Below are positions 17,766 through 25,871 of a stretch of 64,000 nucleotides of DNA, piece after piece. A program made the translations under genes and the position numbers. This DNA comes from Bradyrhizobium viridifuturi (GTDB lineage Bacteria; Pseudomonadota; Alphaproteobacteria; Rhizobiales; Xanthobacteraceae), in NCBI RefSeq assembly GCF_001238275.1, contig NZ_LGTB01000015.1, positions 1 through 64,000 on the forward strand, given 5' to 3'. Numbering within the stretch: the stretch's first letter is position 1; every line of letters begins with the position of its first letter. Below the pieces are notes generated by a model, which ran no database searches, had not been told where the DNA came from, and saw nothing but the letters and a program-made list of their open reading frames with translations.

Positions 17766-18686
17766 ATGCGCGTTCTCGTGGTCGGCGCCGGTGCGATCGG
17801 CGGGTATTTCGGCGGCCGGATGCTTCAGGCCGGCCGCGACGTCACTTTCCTGGTGCGGCCGCGCCGCGCGTCGGAGCTTGCCTCCGCCGGGCTCGTGATC
17901 AAGAGCCCGAACGGCGACGTCACGCTGAACAACCCGCCGACGGTGCAGGCCGACAAGCTCGCGGACAAGTTCGACGTCGTGCTGCTGAGCTGCAAGGCGT
18001 TCGACCTCGAGGACGCGATCAAGTCGTTCGCGCCAGCGGTCGGCGACAAGACCGCGATCATCCCGCTGCTCAACGGCATGCTGCACCTCGACGCGCTGGA
18101 GAAGAAGTTCGGAGCCCGGCATGTGCTCGGCGGTCTCTGCGCGATCGCGGCGACGCTGAACGAGAAGCGCGAGGTGGTGCAGCTGCAGCCGATGCAGTCG
18201 CTCGCGTTCGGCGAACGCGCCGGCGGCCTGTCCGACCGAGTCCGTGCAATCGCCGACACCTTCTCCGCCGTCAACGGCGCGGCCGCCAGCGACCACATCA
18301 TGCAGGACATGTGGGAGAAGTGGGTGTTCCTGGCGTCGCTCGCCGCCTCCACCAGCCTGATGCGGACCTCGGTCGGCAACATCCTGGCCGCGCCCGGCGG
18401 CAGGGATTTCCTGCTCGGCATCCTCGACGAATGCAGCGCGATCGCCGCCGATGCCGGCCATGAACCGGGCGGTCCGTTCTTCCAGCGCACCCGCGGGCTA
18501 CTCACCACGGAAGGCTCGCCGATGACCGCATCGATGTTCCGCGACATCAAGGCGGGGCTGCCGGTCGAAGCCGACCACGTGATCGGCGACCTGATCGTGC
18601 GCGCGGATGCGGCCAAGATCCCGGTGCCGAAGCTGCGCACCGCCTACACGCATCTCAAGGCATATGAGAAGCAGCGGCAGGCGTAA
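17766..18686 (+). CDS. 2-dehydropantoate 2-reductase family protein
   Basis: A 306-residue NADPH-dependent reductase of the ApbA/PanE family, which reduces ketopantoate in coenzyme A synthesis. The Rossmann motif VVGAGAIGGYFGGRML opens the protein; SCKAFDLEDAI holds the conserved Lys-bearing loop, and DMWEKWVFLASLA plus GRDFLLGILDE the C-terminal helical domain. Several paralogues usually occur per genome, so I do not assign panE. Ribosome site AAGGAAAAA precedes ATG 17766. Followed by a repeat element and the minus-strand cytochrome gene. Confidence 0.85.
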   Translation: MRVLVVGAGAIGGYFGGRMLQAGRDVTFLVRPRRASELASAGLVIKSPNGDVTLNNPPTVQADKLADKFDVVLLSCKAFDLEDAIKSFAPAVGDKTAIIPLLNGMLHLDALEKKFGARHVLGGLCAIAATLNEKREVVQLQPMQSLAFGERAGGLSDRVRAIADTFSAVNGAAASDHIMQDMWEKWVFLASLAASTSLMRTSVGNILAAPGGRDFLLGILDECSAIAADAGHEPGGPFFQRTRGLLTTEGSPMTASMFRDIKAGLPVEADHVIGDLIVRADAAKIPVPKLRTAYTHLKAYEKQRQA

Positions 18687-18696
18687 CGCAACCGGC

Positions 18697-18838
18697 GTCG
18701 TCCCGGCGAAAGCCGGGACCCATACGCCGCGGCCTCGCGATTTGAGGCGGTGCGGGTTGATATCCGTTCAAGACAATTGAAGCCGGTGATTATGGGTCCC
18801 TGCCCCCGTGCGCAATTGCGCACCAGGCAGGGGACGAC
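18697..18838. repeat. Intergenic inverted-repeat element, copy D
   Basis: Left arm GTCGTCCCGGCGAAAGCCGG; the right arm is interrupted by an inserted GTGCGCAATTGCGCAC palindrome (about 18809-18824) so this copy is the longest (142 bp). The same palindrome recurs alone at 32044-32062. Confidence 0.7.
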
Positions 18839-18851
18839 ACCGTCTTTGCCG

Positions 18852-19430
18852 CTACAGATGCGACAAATAATGCGCGAGCGCGGTGATCTCCTCGTCGCTC
18901 AAGGGATACGCGACATCGGCCATCGCCGCCTGCGCGCCGCCGGAGCGCTGTCCTGACTTGTAGTCGTGCAGCGCCTTGACGAGATATTCCTCGCGCTGGC
19001 CGGCGATGCGGGCGACCGCCTTGGTGCCGGCGAAGGTGTCGCCATGGCATGAGGCGCAGCGGCGGCCGGCGGCGGCCTGCTTGCCCTTCTCGGACAAATC
19101 AGGATTGTCGTCCTTGCCGCCCTTGAACGGCGGCAGCGACGCGAAATAGGCGCCGAGATTGCGGATGTCGTCATTGTTGAGCTGCTCGACGATCGGCTGC
19201 ATCTGCTCGTTCTTGCGCGCGCCGGCGCGGAAGAACACCAGCTGCCACTGAATGAACTGGTCGAGCTGGCCGGCCAGCGAGGGAATGTTCTCGGTCTGCG
19301 AGATGCCGTTGTCGCCATGGCAACCGGCGCAGATTTCGGCCTTCGCCTTGCCGGCGGCGACGTCGGCGCCCTGGGCGGACGAAACGAGGAGAATTGCCGT
19401 TGCCACAACTCCAAGTGACGCTAGTCGCAT
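18852..19430 (-). CDS. Periplasmic diheme cytochrome c
   Basis: A 192-residue exported cytochrome c with a signal peptide (MRLASLGVVATAILLVSSAQGA) and two class-I heme domains. Heme attachment sites are CAGCH (near residue 36) and CASCH (near 128), each with a later methionine ligand. It resembles cytochrome c4-type two-domain proteins. It lies downstream of the sorbosone-type dehydrogenase gene on the same strand, 203 bp away, so it could accept its electrons; that link is inference. Start ATG 19430 follows GGAGAAAAC. Confidence 0.88.
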   Translation of the reverse strand: MRLASLGVVATAILLVSSAQGADVAAGKAKAEICAGCHGDNGISQTENIPSLAGQLDQFIQWQLVFFRAGARKNEQMQPIVEQLNNDDIRNLGAYFASLPPFKGGKDDNPDLSEKGKQAAAGRRCASCHGDTFAGTKAVARIAGQREEYLVKALHDYKSGQRSGGAQAAMADVAYPLSDEEITALAHYLSHL

Positions 19431-19633
19431 GTCAGTTTTCTCCGGCTGTCATCGCCTGGCACCTGTCCTCGAGCTGATCGAGGATGACCCGGCGATCCAT
19501 CGTGCTTGCTGAACGGTTCTTGTTTGGATGGATGCCCGGATCAAGTCCGGGCATGACGAGGTGGTTCCGTTACCCGATCGCAACAGAGGCTGCGGTCGCC
19601 TGACGGCCACCGCAGCCTCATGAGCTTCGACTG

Positions 19634-20911
19634 TTACTTCTTGCTGTAGCTGATGCGATAGATCGCACCGGCCCAGTCGTCGGCGACGAGGATGGAGCCA
19701 TCCTTGTCGAGCAGGATGTCGGCCGGACGGCCGAGATAGCCCTGGTCACCCTCGATCCAGCCGGAGGCGAAGATTTCCTGCTTGGCGTTCTTGCCGTCGG
19801 GGCTCGCGGTGATCTTCACGATGCGGCCGCCCTGGTACTTGTGCCGGTTCCAGGAGCCGTGCTCGGCGATCAGGATGCTGTTCTTGTAATCGGCCGGGAA
19901 TTGGCTGCCGGTATAGAACTTCATGCCGAGCGGAGCCACGTGCGCGCCGAGATTATAGACCGGCGGGGTGAACTCCGAGCACTTGTGACCCATCGCGAAC
20001 TTGGTGTCCGGCAGGTTGCCCTGGTGGCAATAGGGATAGCCGAAATGCTCGCCGATCTTCGAGATCATGTTGAGCTTATCGCTCGGCAGATCGTCGCTGA
20101 TCCAGTCGCGGGCGTTTTCGGTGAACCAGTACTTGCCGGTGCGCGGATCGACGTCGCCGCCGACCGAGTTGCGCACGCCGAGCGCCCAGATCTCCGCGTT
20201 GCCGGTCTTGGGATCGACGCGGCGGATCTGCGACACCGAGGTCGGCGGGATGCCGATGTTGAAGGGAGGTCCGAACGGAATGTAGAACCAGCCGTCCTTG
20301 TCGACGGCGATGTATTTCCAGCCATGCGCCGCATAGGACGGCATGTCGTCATACACCACCTTGCCGCTGCCCAGATTGTCGAGATTGGCTTCGGCATTGT
20401 CGTACTTGATCAGCTTGTCGACCGCGATGACATAGAGCGCGCCGTCGCGGAACGCGAGGCCGGTCGGCATGTTGAGGCCCTTGAGGATGGTCTTGACCTC
20501 TTTCTTGCCGTTGTTGTCCTTGATCGCATAGACGTTGCCGAGGCCGAACGAGCCGACGAACAGCGTGCCCTTGTCGCCCCAGGCCATCTGCCGCGCCGCG
20601 AGCACGTTCGAGGCATAGACCTCGATCTTGAAGCCCGGCGGCAGCTTGATCTTCTTCATCATGCTGGCGAGTTCGGCGTCGGAGGCGCCGGTCGGCGGAC
20701 CCGATGGCGGGGCAAGGCCCTTCTGCGCTTCGGTCTCGTCGCCGAGGAACCAGTCATCCGGCGGATGGGTCCAGAATTCCTTGGTGCCGGATTCGTATTT
20801 CTTCAGCGCACGGTTCTTGTCAGTTTGTTGCTGCGCATTGGCGAAGGTGGTCCCCGCCAGCAGCGCAACCGCCGCGAACGCAAGTATCGATCGATTGAAA
20901 GCCGATTTCAT
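19634..20911 (-). CDS. PQQ-dependent sugar (sorbosone-type) dehydrogenase
   Basis: A 425-residue exported protein with a cleavable signal peptide (FAAVALLAGTTFANA). The body is a six-bladed propeller of the soluble glucose/sorbosone dehydrogenase family: LPPGFKIEVYASNV opens it, and AEHGSWNRHKYQGGRIV with GRPADILLDKDGSILVADDWAGAIYRI are the conserved C-terminal blades. PQQ is the expected cofactor; no PQQ synthesis genes are in the window. Substrate unproven. A cytochrome c gene follows on the same strand. Start ATG 20911 follows GGGGAGTGA. Confidence 0.85.
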   Translation of the reverse strand: MKSAFNRSILAFAAVALLAGTTFANAQQQTDKNRALKKYESGTKEFWTHPPDDWFLGDETEAQKGLAPPSGPPTGASDAELASMMKKIKLPPGFKIEVYASNVLAARQMAWGDKGTLFVGSFGLGNVYAIKDNNGKKEVKTILKGLNMPTGLAFRDGALYVIAVDKLIKYDNAEANLDNLGSGKVVYDDMPSYAAHGWKYIAVDKDGWFYIPFGPPFNIGIPPTSVSQIRRVDPKTGNAEIWALGVRNSVGGDVDPRTGKYWFTENARDWISDDLPSDKLNMISKIGEHFGYPYCHQGNLPDTKFAMGHKCSEFTPPVYNLGAHVAPLGMKFYTGSQFPADYKNSILIAEHGSWNRHKYQGGRIVKITASPDGKNAKQEIFASGWIEGDQGYLGRPADILLDKDGSILVADDWAGAIYRISYSKK

Positions 20912-21173
20912 CGCGTCACTCCCCTATGCAAGCCATTGCAGCTTGCCTGTTATTGATTTTGAACGCCCTGAGAGATGATGGTGGCGGTCTGGAGGTAGGT
21001 CAGACGGCAAAATGGTAGCACATCCAACGACGCTGAAAAGCGCATGCGGTAGTGTGCGCTGCGTCAAAACAAGTTGAGACGATATTTGAGACGAAATTTT
21101 CCTGCGCGAGCTGCCTGATAACAAGGCATTCTGCACTGCGGCGTAATATTCGAGCGAAGCTAACGCCCGGAAT
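20912..21173. other. 262-bp spacer with a direct repeat
   Basis: Between the dehydrogenase start and the DUF2865 stop. The only pattern I see is TTGAGACGA at 21074-21082 and again at 21086-21094, a 12-bp-spaced direct repeat within AT-richer sequence. No gene is supported. Confidence 0.3.
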
Positions 21174-21851
21174 CTATCGCGACGAGAGGCGCGCCAGGCC
21201 GAGCGCCTGCGCCTTGGCCTTGGACAGCGGCCTGAATAACACGCTGCGCTTCGCCCCACTGGAGATCGCCGCGATCTTGAAACCATCATCGGCGGCGATG
21301 ATGTCGCCGGTCCGCAACGTCATGTCGTCCTCGATCGCGATCTGCGACAGGCCGGTCGAGGCGCTTGCGCTGCAAGAGCATTGCGGCACGATCTCGCGCT
21401 GAAACCGGAATGCATTCGCGAGCGTCTTGTAGGTCTCGCCCTCTTCGGTCCTGGCGCTGTCGATGTCCGAGCCGGAATACAGCTTCACCTCGGCAGCGGG
21501 ACAGGCCGCCTCGCACGACCTGACATCGGCCGCCTCGCTGACGCGCGGCAGCGGGAAGAAGCGGCCGTCGCAGGTCCGGACGCAGAAGTTCTGCCGGCCG
21601 CCCCAATGCGAGCGTGTCGTGATGTAGACCCGCGTCCGCGGCGGCTGCGTAGGCTCGAAGCCTGGCGCCTGCTCGAACCCCGGCATGGGAAAGAAACTGG
21701 GCGCCGGGGCATAGGCGGAGTCGTTCGGCAGCAACTGCGCCGAAGCCGGCGAACATGTCGCGACGCCGGCAAGCGCGATCAGCGCCGCAACGCTTGCGCG
21801 AGCAACGCGGCGCTCCAAGGCGGGATCTGGCGTCCAGCTGATCGACATCAT
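21174..21851 (-). CDS. DUF2865 domain-containing exported protein
   Basis: A 225-residue protein with an N-terminal hydrophobic signal (ASVAALIALAGVATCSPASAQ) and the cysteine-rich DUF2865 domain. The Cys pattern FCVRTCDGRFFPLP...SCEAACPAAEVKLYSG...PQCSC is conserved in Rhizobiales, and suggests disulfides in the periplasm. No function has been assigned to the family. It is followed by 260 bp and then a tRNA-Gly on the same strand. Start ATG 21851 (MMSISWTPD); ATG 21848 is equivalent. Confidence 0.82.
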   Translation of the reverse strand: MMSISWTPDPALERRVARASVAALIALAGVATCSPASAQLLPNDSAYAPAPSFFPMPGFEQAPGFEPTQPPRTRVYITTRSHWGGRQNFCVRTCDGRFFPLPRVSEAADVRSCEAACPAAEVKLYSGSDIDSARTEEGETYKTLANAFRFQREIVPQCSCSASASTGLSQIAIEDDMTLRTGDIIAADDGFKIAAISSGAKRSVLFRPLSKAKAQALGLARLSSR

Positions 21852-22029
21852 TCACGTGCGCGCCGCGCCGAAAGGCGAGCGGCAGCCATTTCAACGCCGA
21901 CACAACCACAAATTTCTATCAGTTTTGAGAACGCACGATCCGACGGTTAACGAGCCGGGAAGCGGCCATCGCGGGCCACGGCATCCTGACCGCCGAGCGC
22001 CGCCCCGAACAGCAAAACCGCCTGAACAA

Positions 22030-22060
22030 CAAAAAAGCCCGCACCAGTGGGCGGGCCTTC
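22030..22060 (-). terminator. Rho-independent terminator of tRNA-Gly
   Basis: On the minus strand a GCCCGCC / GGTGCGGGC hairpin is followed by six T bases (read as AAAAAA at 22031-22036 on the plus strand). It lies 50 bp downstream of the tRNA gene, a normal distance, so it probably ends that transcript. Confidence 0.75.
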
Positions 22061-22110
22061 ATCAGCCTGTCAGCTCTGTCGGCGAGGTATTCGCGGTCAG
22101 CGAGAGATTT

Positions 22111-22185
<75 letters not shown>

Positions 22186-22345
22186 ATCCGAAATGGCGGC
22201 GATCGCTCGCCGGCAACGGCAGACCTATGCCAAAAGCCGTCTGTGAATGCAACACAAGAGCGCGGTCTGAACCTCACGAAATCGCACGGTTTCGCTAAAA
22301 ATTGACCCCGAATCGGCCGAAACCGGCCGCTGCGACGATTTCTTT

Positions 22346-22801
22346 TTATGTTTCCGCCGGAACCGGCCTCAAAGCCATCTCATCCCGGAGCGATTCGAGC
22401 CAGGTCTCGAACCAGCCGGCCAGGGTCTGCGCCAGTTCGACGCGGCGGTCGGCCTCGCAATCGAACACCGCCCACCATTCGATAAAGGCCCGGTCGCCGT
22501 CGACCACCGGGGTCACCCGCAGGGTGGCGCTGAAATCCGCCATCGGCAGGGTCGGGGGTCCGGCAAATTCGTAAGTCTGGAAGCGCTCGACGTCGGACTG
22601 CGCGAGCAGCCGCTGCCGGATCCGCCGCTCCCGGTACAGCACGTTGCGCACGGCACCGACCGTGTCGCCGGACTTGCCGTCCTCGATCTCGCTGCTCCCC
22701 GCGCCACGGACCCAGACCGGGTAATTGTTGAAATCGCGGATGATTTTCCAGACTTCGCCGGCCGGCTGCTCGAACACGGTGCTGTAATAGGCCTTCGCCA
22801 T
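22346..22801 (-). CDS. SRPBCC family protein (polyketide cyclase/dehydrase-like)
   Basis: A 151-residue START-like fold protein: AKAYYSTVFEQPAGEVWKII and the WVRGAGSSEIEDG loop, ending in a long C-terminal helix (AQTLAGWFETWLESLRDEMAL). The fold forms a hydrophobic ligand cavity. Ligand and function unknown; related proteins are often called MxaD-like or polyketide cyclase. Start ATG 22801 with GGGGAACA upstream. It sits alone between the tRNA and the thioredoxin-like gene. Confidence 0.8.
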   Translation of the reverse strand: MAKAYYSTVFEQPAGEVWKIIRDFNNYPVWVRGAGSSEIEDGKSGDTVGAVRNVLYRERRIRQRLLAQSDVERFQTYEFAGPPTLPMADFSATLRVTPVVDGDRAFIEWWAVFDCEADRRVELAQTLAGWFETWLESLRDEMALRPVPAET

Positions 22802-22934
22802 GGGTGTTCCCCGTTGCCATCAAGGACCGCCATCATCGGCCGCTCCGGGGACGCAGCCCACCCGATCTCCGATCGAGCGGGATCGGACCGCAGGCGATTG
22901 AATTTTGCCGGCTCGCCGCCATGTACTGGGCGTG

Positions 22935-22977
22935 ATCGTCGGAAAACCGGTTCCCACTTTTCCGGGATCATGCTCTA
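22935..22977. repeat. Short repeat with GGAAAACC / TTTTCCGG arms
   Basis: Part of a family also seen at 24685-24764 and about 51657-51722, recognisable by GGAAAACCGGTTCCC-like runs and GATCATGCTCT ends. It lies upstream of the thioredoxin-like gene. Confidence 0.45.
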
Positions 22978-23060
22978 GGCTCACAGAACGGCTGAACGTG
23001 CCGTGCGGAGCGTGCTAGAACGCCCCCGGAATTCCGACCTCAGAAGCAGGCGAGGACAAC

Positions 23061-23981
23061 GTGACGATAATGGAGCAGGGCGGCCCCACGCCCCAGGCAG
23101 CGCCCGATCTGATCAAGGAAACGACGACCCAGACCTTCGTCAAGGACGTCATCGAGGAATCGCGCCGCCAGCCGGTGATGATCGACTTCTGGGCGCCCTG
23201 GTGCGGCCCCTGCCGCCAGCTGACGCCGATCCTGGAAAAGGCGGTCAAGAACGCCAAGGGCCGGGTCAAGCTGGTCAAGATGAACATCGACGAGCATCCG
23301 CAGATTCCCGGCCAGATGGGCATTCAGTCGATCCCGGCCGTGATCGCGTTCGTCAACGGCCAGCCCGCCGACGGCTTCATGGGCGCGGTGCCGGAGAGCC
23401 AGGTCAACGCCTTCATCGAGAAGATCACCAAGGGTGTGCCCGCCGCCGGCGAGCCCAATCTCACCGAGATCCTGGCCGAGGCCGACGCCGCGCTTGCCGA
23501 AGGCGACGCCGAAGGTGCGGCGCAGATCTACGCCGAGGTGCTGGCGCACGACGCCACCAATATCGCGGCGCTGGCCGGCCTCGCCAAATGCTACATGACA
23601 TCAGGCGCGGTCGAGCAGGCCAAGCAGACGCTCGCAATGGTGCCGGAATCCAAGCGCAACGACGCCGCGGTGAAGGCGGTGCAGGCTGCGATCGATCTCG
23701 CCGAACAGGCGCAGTCGGTCGGCCCGATCGCCGAGCTCGAACAGAAAGTCGCCGCAAACCCGCTCGATCATCAAGCCCGCTTCGATCTCGCGACCGCGCT
23801 CAACGCGATGAACAAGCGCACCGAGGCGACCGAGCAGCTGCTCGCCATCGTCAAGCGTGACCGCAAGTGGAACGACGACGGCGCGCGCAAGCAGCTGGTG
23901 CAGTTCTTCGAAGCGTGGGGCGGCACCGATGAGGCAACCGTCGAGGGGCGCAGGCGGTTGTCGACGATCCTGTTCTCGTAA
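23061..23981 (+). CDS. ybbN: Thioredoxin-domain co-chaperone of the YbbN/CnoX family
   Basis: A 306-residue cytosolic protein with an N-terminal thioredoxin domain (active site WCGPC in IDFWAPWCGPCRQLTPIL) and a C-terminal tetratricopeptide domain (residues about 135-300, DAALAEGDAEGAAQIYAEVL, TNIAALAGLAKCYM). That two-domain layout defines YbbN/CnoX, a holdase that protects substrates from oxidation and hands them to GroEL or DnaK. Unlike E. coli CnoX, which has SxxC, the CxxC pair is intact, so it may also act as a reductase. Start GTG 23061. The Lon-domain gene follows 30 bp downstream. Confidence 0.88.
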   Translation: MTIMEQGGPTPQAAPDLIKETTTQTFVKDVIEESRRQPVMIDFWAPWCGPCRQLTPILEKAVKNAKGRVKLVKMNIDEHPQIPGQMGIQSIPAVIAFVNGQPADGFMGAVPESQVNAFIEKITKGVPAAGEPNLTEILAEADAALAEGDAEGAAQIYAEVLAHDATNIAALAGLAKCYMTSGAVEQAKQTLAMVPESKRNDAAVKAVQAAIDLAEQAQSVGPIAELEQKVAANPLDHQARFDLATALNAMNKRTEATEQLLAIVKRDRKWNDDGARKQLVQFFEAWGGTDEATVEGRRRLSTILFS

Positions 23982-24011
23982 AATTCGCCCGTCACAGCAG
24001 CGGGACCGCAG

Positions 24012-24686
24012 ATGCCGATCAATGCCGAATATCGCGGGCCCGGCGAGCTCCCCGAGGTGATCCCGGTGTTCCCGCTGCCCGGCGCGCTGTTGTTGCCGCG
24101 CGGCCAGATGCCGCTCAACATCTTCGAGCCGCGTTATCTCGCGATGATCGACGACGCGCTGCGCGACGGTCATCGCCTGATCGGCATGATCCAGCCTGAT
24201 GTGGCCCATTCGCACAAGGAGTCGAAGCCGGTGCTGTTCCGCATCGGCTGCGTCGGCCGCATCACCCAGCTCGCCGAATCCGGCGACGGCCGCTACATCC
24301 TCGAACTGACCGGCGTCGCGCGCTTCAAGGTGGTCGAGGAGCTGACCGTGCAGACGCCGTACCGGCAGTGCAAGGTCGACTTCTTCTCCTTCGTCGGCGA
24401 CTTCACCGCGCGCAAGGGCGAAGACGCCGTCGATCGCAAGGCGCTGCTCGAGGTGCTCGCCGACTTCCTGGAGGCCAACAATCTGAAGGTCGACTGGGAG
24501 GGTATCGAGTCCGCGCCCAACGAGGCGCTGGTCAATGCGCTGGCGATGATGTCGCCCTATGGTCCGGCCGAAAAGCAGGCGATGCTCGAGGCGCCCGACC
24601 TGAAGACCCGCGCCGAGATCCTGATCGCCGTCACCGAGATGGACCTCGCCAAGAAACGCACCTCAGGGGACCCGCCGGTGCAATGA
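24012..24686 (+). CDS. Lon protease substrate-binding-domain protein
   Basis: A 224-residue protein made of the N-terminal substrate-recognition domain of Lon without the ATPase and protease parts. Visible conserved segments are VIPVFPLPGALLLPRGQMPLNIFEPRY and GCVGRITQLAESGDGRYILELTGVARF. Such stand-alone proteins may bind substrates or act on their own; function unproven. The 30-bp spacing after the ybbN-type gene suggests one transcript and a shared protein-quality role (inference). Confidence 0.85.
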   Translation: MPINAEYRGPGELPEVIPVFPLPGALLLPRGQMPLNIFEPRYLAMIDDALRDGHRLIGMIQPDVAHSHKESKPVLFRIGCVGRITQLAESGDGRYILELTGVARFKVVEELTVQTPYRQCKVDFFSFVGDFTARKGEDAVDRKALLEVLADFLEANNLKVDWEGIESAPNEALVNALAMMSPYGPAEKQAMLEAPDLKTRAEILIAVTEMDLAKKRTSGDPPVQ

Positions 24687-24764
24687 GCATGATCCGGAAA
24701 ACTGCGAGGCGGTTTTCCCTCGCGACAAACGCGGAACGCGTTTGCGCGGAGATCATGCCCAAAC
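24685..24764. repeat. Intergenic repeat, GATCATG family
   Basis: Begins at the Lon-domain stop codon (GAGCATGATCCGGAAAAC) and ends with GAGATCATGCCCAAAC, with internal GCGACAAACGCGGAACGCG palindromic arms. A recognisable relative is at about 51657-51722. Confidence 0.55.
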
Positions 24765-24780
24765 CAAAGCCACGCGTTCG

Positions 24781-25335
24781 TCAGCGATTGCGGAGCCGCT
24801 TGCGCCCGGTGAGCATTGCGCGCACCAGGTTCTGACGCTGCAGCAATCCCACCACGATGACGCCGAGCACATGCAGGCCAACCAGGATGATCACCGCATC
24901 CGAAGCATAGGCGTGGGTGTCCTCGACCCACCAGACGCCGAAGAAGGTGACGGTGACCTCCATCGCACCTGTGATCGCCGAGACCGCGAGCATGAGCAGC
25001 AGGGCCACCAGCATCACGGTCCCCGCGGGATTGAGCCCGATATAGCGACCGGTGACGCCGCGGCGGAGATTCCAGATGTAGCGCGGCGCGGCGCGCAGGC
25101 GGACGCCGAGCTTGCCGAAACGCGCATAGCGCGTGCCGGCGAAGCCCCAGATCAGCCGGAACGCCAATAGCCCGATCACGGAATAGCCGGCCAGCCGGTG
25201 CAGCCGGTCGTAGGTGTTGGGTGTCACCCATGCGGCCAGGACGAGGACGGCGAGCGCCCAGTGCCACAGCCGCAGCGGCAGGTCCCAGACCTGCACGCTG
25301 GTCGCGCCGCGAGCGCCCGGCGCCGCCTCCGTCAT
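24781..25335 (-). CDS. Cytochrome b/b6 domain protein (cytochrome b561-like)
   Basis: A 184-residue membrane protein with about four hydrophobic helices and conserved heme-ligand positions: LRLWHWALAVLVLAAW, the LHRLAGYSVIGLLAF helix with a His, and a later GLHVLGVIVVGLL helix. Family members pass electrons across or along the membrane. It is preceded on the same strand by a small PepSY-like gene, 34 bp upstream. Partner and substrate unknown. Confidence 0.82.
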   Translation of the reverse strand: MTEAAPGARGATSVQVWDLPLRLWHWALAVLVLAAWVTPNTYDRLHRLAGYSVIGLLAFRLIWGFAGTRYARFGKLGVRLRAAPRYIWNLRRGVTGRYIGLNPAGTVMLVALLLMLAVSAITGAMEVTVTFFGVWWVEDTHAYASDAVIILVGLHVLGVIVVGLLQRQNLVRAMLTGRKRLRNR

Positions 25336-25345
25336 CGCGCCCGCT

Positions 25346-25376
25346 TCACTCGACGATTCACTTGACGATTCACTTG
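25346..25376. repeat. 12-bp tandem repeat at the PepSY stop codon
   Basis: Two and a half copies of TCACTYGACGAT. The stop codon of the PepSY-like gene (on the minus strand) falls in one copy and further TGA triplets fall in the same position of the others. It looks like a small slippage expansion between two co-oriented genes. Confidence 0.6.
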
Positions 25377-25654
25377 GGGATCGTGTGCTTCAGGCTGAGA
25401 TCTTCCGGGCTGTAGAACAGCTCGTAGAGCTTGCCTTCCTTGACGCCGTAGACTTCGTAGCAGGAGCCTTCGACCTTCGACCGGCGCACCTCGTAGCCCG
25501 CCGCCTTGGCCTTCGCTTCGGCATCGCTTGCCGGCTTCCACGACGCCTTGTCGAGCTTGGTGCAAGTCTTGTAGCCGTCGGCGAACGCCGCCGATCCGAA
25601 GAGCCCCAGGACTCCAGCTGCAATCACAGCGCTCAAAATCACTCTCACGCGCAT
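25370..25654 (-). CDS. Small exported PepSY-like protein
   Basis: A 94-residue secreted protein: signal peptide (LSAVIAAGVLGLFGSAAFA), then a compact domain YEVRRSKVEGSCYEVYGVKEGKLYELFYSPEDLSLKH that fits the PepSY fold. It has two cysteines (KTCTKL, GSCYEV) that may form a disulfide. Its gene lies directly upstream of the cytochrome b gene on the same strand, a pairing often seen, so a periplasmic partner role in the same redox step is likely but unproven. Start ATG 25654. Confidence 0.75.
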   Translation of the reverse strand: MRVRVILSAVIAAGVLGLFGSAAFADGYKTCTKLDKASWKPASDAEAKAKAAGYEVRRSKVEGSCYEVYGVKEGKLYELFYSPEDLSLKHTIPK

Positions 25655-25871
25655 CCCCTCCGTTGACGATGCCCACAACGCACATCGCGCCGAGCACATG
25701 CGTGAACAATGCCGAGGGAATTGCCAAGTCAAGGAAGCGCGTCAGCGGCAGGCTTTAGAGAAGTTCTAACGGTCGCGAAAACCGCTTTGCGCTCCACGCG
25801 CAATCTGGTTTTGACCGCGTGCTGCGGCCTTACGCCTCACGGGCATCCGAATCTGCCGATGCGGTGTTCGA

